Source: Streptomyces rishiriensis | GTDB lineage: Bacteria; Actinomycetota; Actinomycetes; Streptomycetales; Streptomycetaceae | Assembly: GCF_003112535.1 (NCBI RefSeq) | Contig: NZ_BEWA01000027.1 | Location: forward strand, 1 to 64,000 | DNA: 64,000 bases | Reading direction: 5' to 3' | In this document: positions 54,490 through 63,825 of the stretch, piece after piece | Layout of the letters: every line of letters starts with the position of its first letter | Position numbering within the stretch: position 1 is the first letter of the stretch | Notes under the pieces: model-generated | What the model saw: the letters and a program-made list of their open reading frames with translations, nothing else | What the model was told of the DNA's origin: nothing | Database searches by the model: none | Made by a program: the position numbers and the translations under genes

Positions 54490-55638
54490 ATGCTGAACAT
54501 CGCGGACACGCTGTACGACTGGTGCCGCGAAGCCCGCCCCTTCGCCCTCGCCACCGTCATTCAGGTCACCGGCAGCGCACCCCTGCCGCCCGGCACCGCG
54601 CTCGCCGTGAACGCCGACGGCACGGCGGTCGGCAGCATCTCCGGCGGCTGCGTGGAAGGAGCCGTCTACGAACTGTGCAGACAAGTACTGGCTGACGGTG
54701 GCACCCCCGCCCGGGCCCGGTTCGGCTACTCCGACGACGACGCCTTCGCCGTCGGCCTGACCTGCGGCGGCGAGATCGACGTCCTCGTACAGCTCGTGGA
54801 CCCCGTCACCGAGCCCCACCTCACCACAGCCCTCGAAGCCGTCGCCCAAGGCCGGCCCACCGCCCTCGCCCAGATCATCGACGGCCCCGAAGGACTCCTC
54901 GGCCGCACCCTCTCCCTCCTCGGCGACGGCAGCGCGTACGAGGGAACCCTGGGCGGCGCCCGAGAAGACCGCGCGGTAGCGGCCCAGGCCCGCGCGCTGT
55001 TGCGGGCGGGGCGAACCGCCCGCACCGAGGTCGGCGGCGAAGCCGACACCTGCCCCGAGAAGCTTTCCGTCCTCGTCCACACGCACGCGCCCCGCCCCCG
55101 CATGCTCATCTTCGGCGCCGTCGACTTCGCGGATGCGCTGAGCGAGGTCGGACGCTTCCTCGGCTACCACGTCACCGTCTGCGACGCCCGTCCGGTCTTC
55201 GCGACCCCAGCCCGGTTCCCGCACGCCGACGAGGTCGTCGTCGACTGGCCGCACCGCTACCTGGAGCGCACGGAAGTGGATTCCCGCACCGCGGTCTGCG
55301 TGCTCACCCACGACGCCAAGTTCGACATCCCCCTGCTCCGTCTCGCCCTCGACCTCCCCGTCGGCTACATCGGCGCCATGGGCTCCCGCCGCACCCACGA
55401 TCACCGCCTGAAGGCGCTGCGGGAAGCCGGCGTATCCGAGGGCCGGCTCGCGCACCTGCACTCCCCGATCGGGCTTGACCTCGGTGCCCACACCCCCGAG
55501 GAAACAGCCATCTCCATCACAGCCGAGATCATCGCCCACATCCACCACGGCACCGGCCTGCCCCTGACCCGCGGCACCGGCCCTATTCACCGGACCGTGC
55601 CTGACGCTCTTTCATCGGCCACACGCACAGCCGCATGA
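54490..55638 (+). CDS. XdhC/PaoD-family molybdenum cofactor insertion protein
   Basis: A 382-residue XdhC family chaperone. The N-terminal XdhC domain has QVTGSAPLPPGTALAVNADG and SISGGCVEGAVYELC; the C-terminal Rossmann domain has MLIFGAVDFADALSEVGRFL, CVLTHDAKFDIPLLRLALDL and GYIGAMGSRRTHDHRLKALR. Such proteins load sulfurated molybdopterin cofactor into the oxidoreductase. Position directly after paoC supports this. GGAG precedes the ATG; the 191-base gap after paoC carries no other gene. Confidence 0.9.
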   Translation: MLNIADTLYDWCREARPFALATVIQVTGSAPLPPGTALAVNADGTAVGSISGGCVEGAVYELCRQVLADGGTPARARFGYSDDDAFAVGLTCGGEIDVLVQLVDPVTEPHLTTALEAVAQGRPTALAQIIDGPEGLLGRTLSLLGDGSAYEGTLGGAREDRAVAAQARALLRAGRTARTEVGGEADTCPEKLSVLVHTHAPRPRMLIFGAVDFADALSEVGRFLGYHVTVCDARPVFATPARFPHADEVVVDWPHRYLERTEVDSRTAVCVLTHDAKFDIPLLRLALDLPVGYIGAMGSRRTHDHRLKALREAGVSEGRLAHLHSPIGLDLGAHTPEETAISITAEIIAHIHHGTGLPLTRGTGPIHRTVPDALSSATRTAA

Positions 55639-55691
55639 CGAGCGACCTGCCCGCGGCACGGCACAGGAAATGCGTACCGCACAGAAGGAGG

Positions 55692-56561
55692 TCAGCCGGC
55701 GGCGTCAGCCCTCGGCTGACGGCCGGCAGTCCAGCCGGCGAGGAAACGCAGCCTCTCCTCGGAGGGACTGCCGGGCTCCGCGGTCCAGGTGACGAGATGC
55801 TGGTCGGGATCGGTGGGGCAGACGAGAGTCTGCCAGTCGAGGGTGAGGTCGCCCACGACGGGATGGCGCAACGACTTCGTCCCCATGGAGTGGTGGGCCA
55901 CGTGGTGGGCGGCCCACCACTCCCGGAACTGAGGATCCTTTTCGGACAGCTCCTCGACGAGTGCAGTCATGCTGGGATCGTCCGGGTTAACCGCTGCTTC
56001 CATCCTCAAGAATGCCACGGCGGTACGTGCTACGGTTTCCCAGTCCACATACAATTCCCTCATTGCGGGATCAGTGAAGACTAGCCGCACAGAATTTCTC
56101 TGCTCTTCCGGAATCTGAGAGAAATCCGCGAACAAGGCGGCGGCAAGGTGATTCCAGGCGAGGATGTCCATGCAGCGGCCGAGGACGAAAGCCGGGGTGT
56201 CGGCGAGATTGTCGAGGAGCCGCCGCGTCGGCGGCCGGACCATCTGCGCCGGGTGCCGATGTGACCGCCGCGCGTTTTCCTTCCCTGCCAGTTCGAACAT
56301 GTAGTCACACTGGTCGTCGTCCAAACGCAATACCCGTGCGAGGACGCTCAGGACCGGACTCGAGGCTTCGATGCGCCCCTGCTCCAGGCGGGTGTAGTAC
56401 ACCGTACTGATCGCAGCCAGCTGCGCCACCTCCTCCCGGCGCAGGCCCGGGACCCGCCGCATGGCCCCGCTCTCGGGCAGACCCATGGCACGCGGGCTCA
56501 GCTCGGCGCGCCGGGCCTTGAGGAATCCACCCAGCTCACTGAGGTGTGCGTCCCTGCTCAT
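55692..56561 (-). CDS. MmyB-like XRE family transcriptional regulator
   Basis: A 289-residue regulator with an N-terminal HTH (ELGGFLKARRAELSPRAMGL, then RVPGLRREEVAQLAAISTVY and YTRLEQGR) and a C-terminal MmyB-like PAS/ligand domain (DILAWNHLAAALFADFSQIP, ELSEKDPQFREWWAAHHVA, TLDWQTLVCPTDPDQHLVTW). These often regulate a neighbouring SDR or reductase gene. A 37-base element upstream (56604-56640) recurs before the SDR at 57654, which fits autoregulation plus control of that operon. Confidence 0.9.
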   Translation of the reverse strand: MSRDAHLSELGGFLKARRAELSPRAMGLPESGAMRRVPGLRREEVAQLAAISTVYYTRLEQGRIEASSPVLSVLARVLRLDDDQCDYMFELAGKENARRSHRHPAQMVRPPTRRLLDNLADTPAFVLGRCMDILAWNHLAAALFADFSQIPEEQRNSVRLVFTDPAMRELYVDWETVARTAVAFLRMEAAVNPDDPSMTALVEELSEKDPQFREWWAAHHVAHHSMGTKSLRHPVVGDLTLDWQTLVCPTDPDQHLVTWTAEPGSPSEERLRFLAGWTAGRQPRADAAG

Positions 56562-56603
56562 ACTGGACACGCTACTGCGGAAGCCGCTCCGGCACAGCTC
56601 AGC

Positions 56604-56640
56604 TGGGGGGTAGAGATCTGTACCCGGAACATGCATTCCC
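56604..56640. repeat. Shared 37-base promoter element, copy A
   Basis: Begins TGGGGGGTAGAG and contains TACCCGGAAC. It matches copy B (57367-57403) at 27 of 37 positions without gaps, 23 of the first 27. It lies 43 bases before the XRE regulator start. The conserved TACCCGGAAC core is a candidate regulator site. Confidence 0.6.
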
Positions 56641-56689
56641 GGTAAGAAGCAGATCGTCCACTTCATCTCCACAATCGGCGCCCAGTTTT

Positions 56690-57030
56690 CTCACAGCGAT
56701 AAACCGAGAACCTCCTTTGACCAGCTCGGCCAGGGCGCCAACGGTTCCGTGGCCCACTTCTGAGGGGAGGGCACCTCCGGGTCGACCCGGTGCCGGTAAA
56801 GCAGATCGACGTGGCCGGTGCCGCGCCGATGGAGGGAGCCCTCAAACGCCGCCCGGGCGGTCGCCAGGCTGCTGTCGCGGCACGCCCTCGCGCTCCCGTG
56901 TGCGCGACGAAACCGAACTTCGTCGCGACCACGGCCCGGTCATGCCGGTCCATGAGGGCCCGCCCGACCAACTCCTCATTGAGGCAGGCCCATAGACCTG
57001 CGCTGAGGGCCAATACGGGAGACCTCCAGA
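56690..57030 (-). pseudogene. Aldo/keto reductase relic
   Basis: The reverse strand reads ACLNEELVGRALMDRHDRAV then VATKFGFVAHTGARG, matching the NEELVGRALKGRRDxVVxATKFG core of the intact reductase at 58442. AAFEGSLHRRGTGHVDLLYR and HRVDPEVP follow in another frame. The N-terminal catalytic region and the last two thirds are lost. It is probably a broken copy of the neighbouring gene. Confidence 0.75.
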
Positions 57031-57366
57031 TACCCCAGCACAACGTTCTTCATGAATTCCCTTTCGTTCTTCTGAGGTGTGAACTTACGCATTCCCCTGT
57101 GACCTTCATGCGGGCCGCGACGAAATTCCCGACACGACCAATCACATATGGCCACTCGTTCTCACATCCGCACATTCCGCATTCCCGCAGTAGGGCGGCG
57201 GGCGTACGGGCAGAAAATCTATCCCCTACCCCCTGAGCCGATGCTGATTCATGTGAAGTCGACTACAGTTTGTGCACCAGCCAGCAGGTGCGGAAAATCA
57301 CAGCCGCTCAATCGAGATTCGCAGCCGCGCTCACGACGGCCAGGCGTTCCTCCTCCAGCAACTCGT

Positions 57367-57403
57367 TGGGGGGCAGAGTTTTATACCCGGAACGATTCCT
57401 CCC
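57367..57403. repeat. Shared 37-base promoter element, copy B
   Basis: Begins TGGGGGGCAGAG and contains TATACCCGGAAC, in the same orientation as copy A before the XRE gene's DNA. It lies about 250 bases upstream of the SDR. A likely common binding site for the XRE regulator. Confidence 0.6.
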
Positions 57404-57420
57404 ATGGTCGCGTCGGGGAA

Positions 57421-57450
57421 TCGATGGCACGGTCGTAACCGTGCCATCGA
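57421..57450. promoter_or_regulatory. Perfect 13-bp-arm hairpin in the operon leader
   Basis: TCGATGGCACGGT, loop CGTA, then its exact reverse complement. There is no following T run. Downstream of element B and 200 bases before the SDR start, it could be an operator, an attenuator or a message-stabilising hairpin. Confidence 0.6.
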
Positions 57451-57653
57451 CAGATCGGGCAGACGGTCGACGAATGAGCACGCTCGACGCAAACACGTCG
57501 GAAACCTGGACGAGACGACCCGGCGCTGGTTTCCCCTCGGCGCGCCTCGACTGCCGCGCCCAGAGGTCCACGCAACGCGGCGGCCGAAGCCGCTGATGTG
57601 GCGTCCCGCCGTCTGCCCCTACGCCGTACGTCAAGAGGAATGGACAAAACCCC

Positions 57654-58418
57654 ATGGCAGCGAAATTGACCGGCACCGTCGCCCTCGTCACCGGCGCGAG
57701 CAGCGGTATCGGCGAGGCCACCGCCCTCCAACTCGCCGAGAACGGTGCCTCTGTGGCCCTCGTGGCCCGCCGGAAGGACCGTCTGGACGACCTCGCCGCC
57801 AAGATCGAGAAGGCCGGCGGCACCGCCCTCGTGGTGGAGGTCGACATCACCGACCGCACACAGGCCGAGGCCGCCGTCGAGCAGGCTGTCGAGCACTTCG
57901 GTCGGCTTGACACTCTGGTCAACAACGCCGGGCTGATGCTGCTGGGCCCCGTCGTCGGCGCGGACGCCGAGGAGTGGGAGCGCATGATCGCCATCAATGT
58001 CCAGGGCCTGCTCCACACCACCCGCGCCGCCCTGCCGCACCTGCTGAAGGCCGCTGAGGACGGTCCGCGCCAGGTCGCCGACATCGTCAACATCAGCTCC
58101 GTCGCCGGCCGCGTCGCCACGAAGGGCTTCGGCGTCTACAACCTCACCAAGTTCGGTGTGAACGGCTTCACCGAATCCCTGCGCCAGGAAGTCACCCAGC
58201 GGCACGTGCGGGTGAGTGTCGTCGAGCCGGGCGCAGTCGACACGGAGCTCGGTTCGCACAACAACGAGACCGTGCACAAGGAGATCCTCGAGCCGTTCAA
58301 CGAGCAGCACGAGCGACTCGACCCGGCTGACATCGCCGACGGCATCACCTACATCGTGACCCGCCCCCGTCACGCCTCGATCGCCGAACTATGGATCATG
58401 CCCACCGACCAGGCCTGA
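57654..58418 (+). CDS. SDR family oxidoreductase
   Basis: A 254-residue classical SDR. Cofactor motif TGASSGIGEATALQLAENGA near residue 13, NNAG in LVNNAGLMLLG, catalytic Ser in NISSVAGRVA and Tyr-x-x-x-Lys in YNLTKFGVNGF, with PGAVDTELGSHN after it. This resembles the serine-3-dehydrogenase/YdfG branch. First gene of an operon with the aldo/keto reductase (23-base gap) and DUF2255 protein. Confidence 0.92.
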   Translation: MAAKLTGTVALVTGASSGIGEATALQLAENGASVALVARRKDRLDDLAAKIEKAGGTALVVEVDITDRTQAEAAVEQAVEHFGRLDTLVNNAGLMLLGPVVGADAEEWERMIAINVQGLLHTTRAALPHLLKAAEDGPRQVADIVNISSVAGRVATKGFGVYNLTKFGVNGFTESLRQEVTQRHVRVSVVEPGAVDTELGSHNNETVHKEILEPFNEQHERLDPADIADGITYIVTRPRHASIAELWIMPTDQA

Positions 58419-58441
58419 CAGCCGCCACGAAAGGGATCCTG

Positions 58442-59422
58442 ATGAAGCACGTATCACTGGGTGGGCTCGATGTCTCCCGCATCGGCCTGGGAGCCATGAC
58501 CATGGCCGGCGTCTACACCACCGGCGGGGGACTCGACGACGCCGAGTCGATCCGCACCATCCACCGGGCCCTGGACCTCGGCGTCACCCACATCGACACC
58601 GCCGAGATCTACGGCCCCTTCCACAGCGAGGAACTCGTCGGCAAGGCCATCAAGGGCCGGCGCGACGACGTCGTCGTGGCGACGAAGTTCGGTCTCGTCT
58701 CCCACGCCGGCGACGGACCCGGCATCATCGACAGCAGCCCCGGCAACGTGAAGGCCGCCGTCGAAGGCTCGCTCCTGCGGCTCGGCACCGACCACATCGA
58801 CCTCTACTACCAGCACCGCGTCGACCCCAACACCCCCATCGAGGAAACCGTCGGCGCGCTGGCCGAACTGGTCGCCGAAGGCAAGGTCCGCCACATCGGA
58901 CTCTCCGAAGCCGGCCCCGACACGATCCGCCGCGCCCACGCCGTCCACCCGGTGTCCGCGCTGCAGACCGAATACTCCCTGTGGACCCGCGACGTCGAGG
59001 CCGAGATCCTCCCGCTGCTACGCGAGCTCGGTATCGGATTCGTTCCCTACTCGCCGCTCGGGCACGGCCTGCTGACCGGGCAGATCCGCACCGTCGACGA
59101 CTTCGCCGACGACGACTGGCGCAAGACCAACCCGCGCTTCACCGGCGAGAACTTCCAGCGCAACCTGCGCATCGTCGACGAAGTACAGGCCATCGGCGCC
59201 GAGATCGGCGCCACCCCGGCACAGACCGCGCTGGCCTGGCTGCTGACCCGGGGCGACGACATCGCCCCCATCCCCGGAACCCGCCGGGTCGCACGTGTCG
59301 AAGAGAACACCGCCGCCGACGGCATCGAACTCAGCGCCGCTCAGCTCGACCGACTGAACACCCTCACACCGGCCGCGGGCGAGCGCCACGACGAGGTGAA
59401 CATGGCCAGCATCGACCGCTGA
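58442..59422 (+). CDS. Aldo/keto reductase
   Basis: A 326-residue NADP(H)-dependent aldo/keto reductase. The catalytic tetrad is visible as Asp/Tyr in THIDTAEIYGPFHSEELVGK, Lys in VVATKFGLVSHAGDGPG and His in YYQHRVDPNTPIEETVGAL. The C-terminal cofactor block is PIPGTRRVARVEENTAA. It belongs to the YajO/Tas-like AKR group. It lies between the SDR and the DUF2255 gene. A decayed copy is at 56690-57030. Confidence 0.93.
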   Translation: MKHVSLGGLDVSRIGLGAMTMAGVYTTGGGLDDAESIRTIHRALDLGVTHIDTAEIYGPFHSEELVGKAIKGRRDDVVVATKFGLVSHAGDGPGIIDSSPGNVKAAVEGSLLRLGTDHIDLYYQHRVDPNTPIEETVGALAELVAEGKVRHIGLSEAGPDTIRRAHAVHPVSALQTEYSLWTRDVEAEILPLLRELGIGFVPYSPLGHGLLTGQIRTVDDFADDDWRKTNPRFTGENFQRNLRIVDEVQAIGAEIGATPAQTALAWLLTRGDDIAPIPGTRRVARVEENTAADGIELSAAQLDRLNTLTPAAGERHDEVNMASIDR

Positions 59423-59464
59423 CCGTCGGCATCGCACGTCCACAACTCCGAGAGAAGAACGATC

Positions 59465-59836
59465 ATGAGCTCCTGGAGCCAGGCAGAGCTCCGTTCGATC
59501 GCTGAGAACGCGGATCTCTTCGTTTCCCCGTTCCGCGAAGACGGCACCACCTATGGCACCCCGACCCAGACCTGGGCACTCGTCGTCGACGGCGACGTGT
59601 ACGTGCGTGCCGCCAACGGACAGCAATCGAAGTGGTATCAGGCGGCCATCAGCCAGCAGGCCGGTCGCGTACGGGTCGCCGGTAAGTTCTACGAGGTCAC
59701 CTTCGAACCCGCCGACAGCAACGTCGACACCGCTGTCGACGCGGCCTACGAGGAGAAGTACCCGGGCAGCTCAGCTGTGCCGATCATGCAGGGTGCCGGA
59801 CCGAAGTCGGCGACAGTCCGCATCTCCCCCCGCTGA
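59465..59836 (+). CDS. DUF2255 family protein
   Basis: A 123-residue protein with the DUF2255 pattern: IAENADLFVSPFREDGTTYG, WALVVDGDVYVRAANG, KWYQAAISQQAGRVRVAGKF and AAYEEKYPGS. The fold resembles small flavin-binding split-barrel proteins that sit beside reductase genes, but no cofactor site can be proved here. It ends the SDR-AKR operon before a strong terminator. Confidence 0.85.
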   Translation: MSSWSQAELRSIAENADLFVSPFREDGTTYGTPTQTWALVVDGDVYVRAANGQQSKWYQAAISQQAGRVRVAGKFYEVTFEPADSNVDTAVDAAYEEKYPGSSAVPIMQGAGPKSATVRISPR

Positions 59837-59913
59837 ACTGCGTCCCTGCAACCGGACGCAGGGCGACGCCCACGACGACAAGGCAACAGGCTTCGCCGCG
59901 CCCACCCCTGCAA

Positions 59914-59943
59914 GCCCCCTGCGGGCCCCACCCCGCAGGGGGC
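59914..59943. terminator. Strong GC-rich terminator hairpin
   Basis: Perfect 12-bp arms GCCCCCTGCGGG (59914-59925) and CCCGCAGGGGGC (59932-59943) with a six-base loop, 78 bases after the DUF2255 stop and before the MFS gene. No T tract, as is common in Streptomyces. Confidence 0.8.
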
Positions 59944-60106
59944 GCGCGGGATCCCCCATTCCGATGCCCGACGCCGCGGAACCATCCATGTGGTCGCCTT
60001 CTCGTACCACTCGGCATCGAGTTCACCTGCTCTCCACGGCCGATCGCGTCACCGTCAAAGCCGGTTTCCCAACCCACCAACCACTTGCAAGGAGAGAGGC
60101 GCACGT

Positions 60107-61360
60107 ATGCCTTCCGCAGCCGGGACCGCCCCCGGCAAGCTGCCCTTCGTCGTCTGGGTACTCGCCGCTTGTACGTTCCTTATGGGGACCACGGAGTTCG
60201 TCATTGCCGGCCTGCTGCCGGAGATGGCCGGTGACCTCGGCGTCAGCGTCTCTCACGCCGGCCTGCTGATCACCGCGTTTGCGATCGGCATGATCGTCGG
60301 CGGACCGGCCATGGCCCTGGCGACCCTGCGCCTGCCCCAGCGCCGGACTCTGATCCTGGCTCTGGCCGTCTTCGCCCTCGGGCACGTCGTCGCCGCGCTG
60401 AGCGGCTCCTTCACGATTCTCCTCATGGCCCGCATCGTCACCGCTCTGGCCACCGGAGCGTTCTGGGCGATCGGTTTCGTCATCGCCACCGCTGCCGCGG
60501 GCCCCGGCAACTCCACCAGGGCTGTCGGCGTGATGATAGGCGGCCTGACCCTTGCCAACGTCGTCGGCGTACCGATCGGCTCCTTTGCCGGTCAGTTCAC
60601 CGGCTGGCGCGGCCCCTTCTGGGCCCTCGCCGTCCTCTCGGCTCTGGCCGCCGCGTTCGTCGGCCGCTTCATCCCCACCGCCGAGCAGCGCGCCGAGGTA
60701 TCGGTGCGGGCCGAGCTCCGCGCTCTGCGACAGGTCCGGCTGTGGCTGGCGCTCACCGCAGCCGTGCTGATCATGGGTGGTGTCCTGGCGACCTACACCT
60801 ACATCACCCCGCTGCTGACCGACCGCGCGGGCATTGCGGAGGAGGCCGTGCCGCTGGTCCTGATCGGCTTCGGTGCCGGCGCGCTGGGCGGCACCGCCAT
60901 CGGCGGACGCATGGGTGATCGCCGCCCTACGGCCACGACCATTACCGCCGCCGCGGCCACCGCCCTGACATTGTTCCTGCTGATCCCACTCTCGAACAGC
61001 CCGGTCGCTGCCATCGCCTTGGTGTTCCTTATGGCCCTGACCGGTTTCACGGTCCCCCCAGTCATCACTTCCCTCGCCGTCCGGTTCGCGGGCGACGCTC
61101 CCACACTCACGTCGGCGCTGACCACCTCCGCCTACAACACAGGCATCGCCGTCGGGTCGGCCATCGCCGGCCAGGCCATGGACTCCTCGCTGGGCCTGAC
61201 CGGACCGGCCCTGGTCGGTACCGTCTCCGCCGCCCTGTCCCTGCTGCCGTTCATCGCTCTGGCTCTCAGCGGCGCACCCCGCCAAGCCAGGATCGTGACC
61301 CAGCACCCGGGCTCCACCCACGCGCAAGAGGACGCCGCACCGGCACCGTCACAGCACTGA
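60107..61360 (+). CDS. MFS transporter (Cmx/AraJ-like efflux family)
   Basis: A 417-residue major facilitator with 12 predicted helices. It opens FVVWVLAACTFLMGTTEFVI then AGLLPEMAGDLGVSVSHAGL, the DHA1 (chloramphenicol/AraJ-type) pattern, with RLPQRRTLILALAVFALGHV (motif A region) and GFVIATAAAGPGNSTRAVGV. It likely exports a drug or metabolite by proton antiport. AAGGAG lies about 12 bases before the ATG. It is separated from the reductase operon by a terminator and from the cupin gene by 198 bases. Confidence 0.9.
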   Translation: MPSAAGTAPGKLPFVVWVLAACTFLMGTTEFVIAGLLPEMAGDLGVSVSHAGLLITAFAIGMIVGGPAMALATLRLPQRRTLILALAVFALGHVVAALSGSFTILLMARIVTALATGAFWAIGFVIATAAAGPGNSTRAVGVMIGGLTLANVVGVPIGSFAGQFTGWRGPFWALAVLSALAAAFVGRFIPTAEQRAEVSVRAELRALRQVRLWLALTAAVLIMGGVLATYTYITPLLTDRAGIAEEAVPLVLIGFGAGALGGTAIGGRMGDRRPTATTITAAAATALTLFLLIPLSNSPVAAIALVFLMALTGFTVPPVITSLAVRFAGDAPTLTSALTTSAYNTGIAVGSAIAGQAMDSSLGLTGPALVGTVSAALSLLPFIALALSGAPRQARIVTQHPGSTHAQEDAAPAPSQH

Positions 61361-61558
61361 CGCACGCGCGCATCCCGCATAGCTCTCGTTGGGAGGCTTC
61401 ATGAACCGCATCCAGGACCTCCGCGGCTGAGGAGATCCCCAGGCCGTCCTGCGGCTGTGGAGCCCGGAGCCGGCTTCGTCATTGGCGTCGCCCTTCCTGT
61501 CGACGGCTACGTCACCCAGTAAGCAAACCGACGCACCAAGAGAGTTCGGAGAGACATC

Positions 61559-61972
61559 GTGGAATTCATCAAGCAGCAGCCCAGCAGCAAGGCCCCGGCA
61601 GACTGGTTCACCGGCGACGTGTGGTGGGACGTCATCGTCGCCGGGCAGCAGCCGTCCCGGATGCGCGCCAACCTGGTCCGCTTCTCCCCAGGCGCTCGCA
61701 CCAACTGGCACTCCCACGTCCTGGGCCAGACCCTGCACGTCACCTCGGGCATTGCGCTGATCGGCACTCGGGACGACACCATCCTGGAAGCCCACCCGGG
61801 CGACACCGTCACCTGCCCGGCCGACGAGGAACACTGGCACGGCGCCGCCCCGGACCGATTCATGGAGCACATCGCCCTGTGGGAAGGCAGGAACGACGGG
61901 ACCGCCGAGACCACCTGGGCCGAGCCAGTCACCGACGAGCAGTACAACGGCCCCCGCACCCGCAACCAGTAG
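61559..61972 (+). CDS. Cupin domain protein
   Basis: A 137-residue single cupin. Motif 1 is FSPGARTNWHSHVLGQTLHV with metal-binding His-x-His; motif 2 is HPGDTVTCPADEEHWHGAAP with the third histidine; FMEHIALWE follows. It resembles small manganese cupins such as hydroxynitrile-lyase-like or quercetinase-like proteins. The GTG start follows GGAGAG. Function unknown; the redox neighbours suggest a small-molecule role. Confidence 0.85.
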   Translation: MEFIKQQPSSKAPADWFTGDVWWDVIVAGQQPSRMRANLVRFSPGARTNWHSHVLGQTLHVTSGIALIGTRDDTILEAHPGDTVTCPADEEHWHGAAPDRFMEHIALWEGRNDGTAETTWAEPVTDEQYNGPRTRNQ

Positions 61973-62525
61973 CCACCGCGCAAGAACTGGAGCAGGTGGT
62001 TGTAGTCGATCCGGACGAACCGCGCGGCTGCGCGCCGGCGACAAACGGCCTTGCTGACGAGGTAACTTGGCGCTGTGCATTCGGGGTGGGCGGCGGTGAC
62101 GCGGCGGATGGCGGCCTGTTCAGCGATGCCGGACAGGCGCACGACCACCTGCCTGGGCAGTGCACCTGACCAGGCGCCGGGCGACTCGGTCAGTGGGGCT
62201 CGCCCGGAGGAAGCTGCCGCAGCCTGACCTGCACCGGGGTGCAATCGCGCCGGACGTGAACAGCGGTGCCTGCCTGGACTTGGCGTCGTCCGCGTGGGTG
62301 CTCCGCCGCGGAGCGATGACCTCGGCAACGGCCAACTGGACCAAGGGGGCGTTCTTTTCGCCGTCACCCGGTGCCGGGCACCGTCATGTCCGGGCGAGGC
62401 GGTTGAGCAGGCGGGCGGGCGTGTCGGCTTCGACGGAGTCCGGGCCACGGTCTCGTCAAGCTTCCGGTCATGGCACTGGACCGCCTCGAGCGCCTTCCCT
62501 TTCGACATTCACCGCACAGCCACTG
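61973..62525. other. Gene-free interval
   Basis: About 550 bases between the cupin and the convergent alcohol dehydrogenase. Several long open frames exist on both strands but none shows a recognisable family, a good ribosome site or plausible composition. A decayed mobile element is possible but unproved. Confidence 0.4.
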
Positions 62526-63590
62526 TCAGTCAACGACGACGACCGGCTTGATGACGGTCTGGTCGCGGCTCCGCATGAGCTCGAGGCTCGTCCCGACGTT
62601 GTCCCATCCGTGCAGCACGTGGGTCGCAAGGGGCTGGGTGTCGAGCTTGCCGTTCGCGATCAGCAGCAGGAGACGCTCCATGTAGTCCCGGCCCTGGTTG
62701 GCCTGGGCTGCGGTGAGGAACTTCTCCATCACACCGTAGTTCCAGACGTTCATCGGGATGGTCACCGTCTCGTCGTCGAAGAAGCCCGAGACCACCGACA
62801 CGTGACCGCCGAACTTCGTGAGTTTCATGGCCGTGCCGATCTGGTCACTCGCACTGCCGCCGCTGGCGACCAGCACGCTGTCGACCTGAGCGCCACCGGT
62901 CAGCGTCATGATCTGCTCGTAGACGTCACCCTTCTTGTAGTCGACGAGGTCGGTCGCCCCGTACTGCGCTGCGAGCGTCATCGTGTTCGGGCGTGAGCCG
63001 ACGGCGATGATGCGGCCCGCCCCTCGGAGCGCCGCCGCGGCGACTCCCATCAGCCCTACGGGTCCGACGCCCAGGACGACCACGACCTCACCGAACTGGA
63101 TCTCCATCCGCTCGACGCCGGTGAAGCCGGTGGCGGCCATGTCGTCGACGGACACGGCCTGGACATCGGTGACTGTGTCGGGAATGTGCGCCAGGTTGGA
63201 GTCGGCGTCGAAGCACTTGACCAGTTCGGAGAACCACCCCCCGTTGGTCGGGTCGTCGGAGAAGTAGGGGCTCTTGCTCTGATGGAACTTGCCCTCTCCG
63301 CGCTGGGCCCGCGGGTGCCGCCAGTCGGCCAGCCCGGCGGGAAGGACGACGCGGTCGCCGGGCGCGAAGTCGGCGACCTGGTCGCCGACGTGTTCGACGA
63401 CGCCGACGGCCTCGTGGCCGATGACCTTGCCCAGCGCGTTCGGAAGCGAGAGCGAGTCGATGAGGTGCACGTCGGTCGTGCAGGTCGCCACCGCGGTCGG
63501 GCGGACCAGGGCGTCATATGGTCCGATCTCCGGGACCGGGACCTCCTGCCAGTCGGCGCGGCCTTTCTCTTGGATGACATAACCCTTCAT
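62526..63590 (-). CDS. Zinc-dependent alcohol dehydrogenase (secondary ADH/TDH-like)
   Basis: A 354-residue medium-chain zinc dehydrogenase. Catalytic zinc ligands are Cys in VATCTTDVHLI, then GHEAVGVVEHVGDQVADFAP with the His-Glu pair, and Asp in SVDDMAATGF. The cofactor motif is VVVLGVGPVGLMGVAAAALR, followed by GSRPNTM. The Cys-TTD and lone catalytic zinc resemble the NADP-dependent secondary alcohol dehydrogenases. I chose the ATG preceded by AAGGAG; the longer reading frame upstream has no ribosome site. Confidence 0.9.
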   Translation of the reverse strand: MKGYVIQEKGRADWQEVPVPEIGPYDALVRPTAVATCTTDVHLIDSLSLPNALGKVIGHEAVGVVEHVGDQVADFAPGDRVVLPAGLADWRHPRAQRGEGKFHQSKSPYFSDDPTNGGWFSELVKCFDADSNLAHIPDTVTDVQAVSVDDMAATGFTGVERMEIQFGEVVVVLGVGPVGLMGVAAAALRGAGRIIAVGSRPNTMTLAAQYGATDLVDYKKGDVYEQIMTLTGGAQVDSVLVASGGSASDQIGTAMKLTKFGGHVSVVSGFFDDETVTIPMNVWNYGVMEKFLTAAQANQGRDYMERLLLLIANGKLDTQPLATHVLHGWDNVGTSLELMRSRDQTVIKPVVVVD

Positions 63591-63825
63591 AGGGCTCTCT
63601 CCTTCGTGTCGCCTTATGGATCTTGGGTGCGGTGGTGTCCCCCGCGAAGACCGTGCATGGGTGTGGGCGCGCGGCGCAGTGGCACCCACGCCGCCCCGCA
63701 GCCTGCGCGTCTTGGCGGACGCTTGGCCTCCGCAGCACTCCCGCGATGCCTTTCGCACAGCTGCTACGGAAGGAATCCGAGGGTGGGTCGCCCTCGAACG
63801 CGTCCGCAGCGCGGGGCCTCCCCCC

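Larger units (their letters stand above)
57031..57653. other. Long leader region before the SDR-AKR operon
   Basis: No gene is recognised. It contains promoter element copy B (57367-57403) and a perfect hairpin (57421-57450), described separately. The 200 bases between the hairpin and the SDR start look non-coding. Confidence 0.5.
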
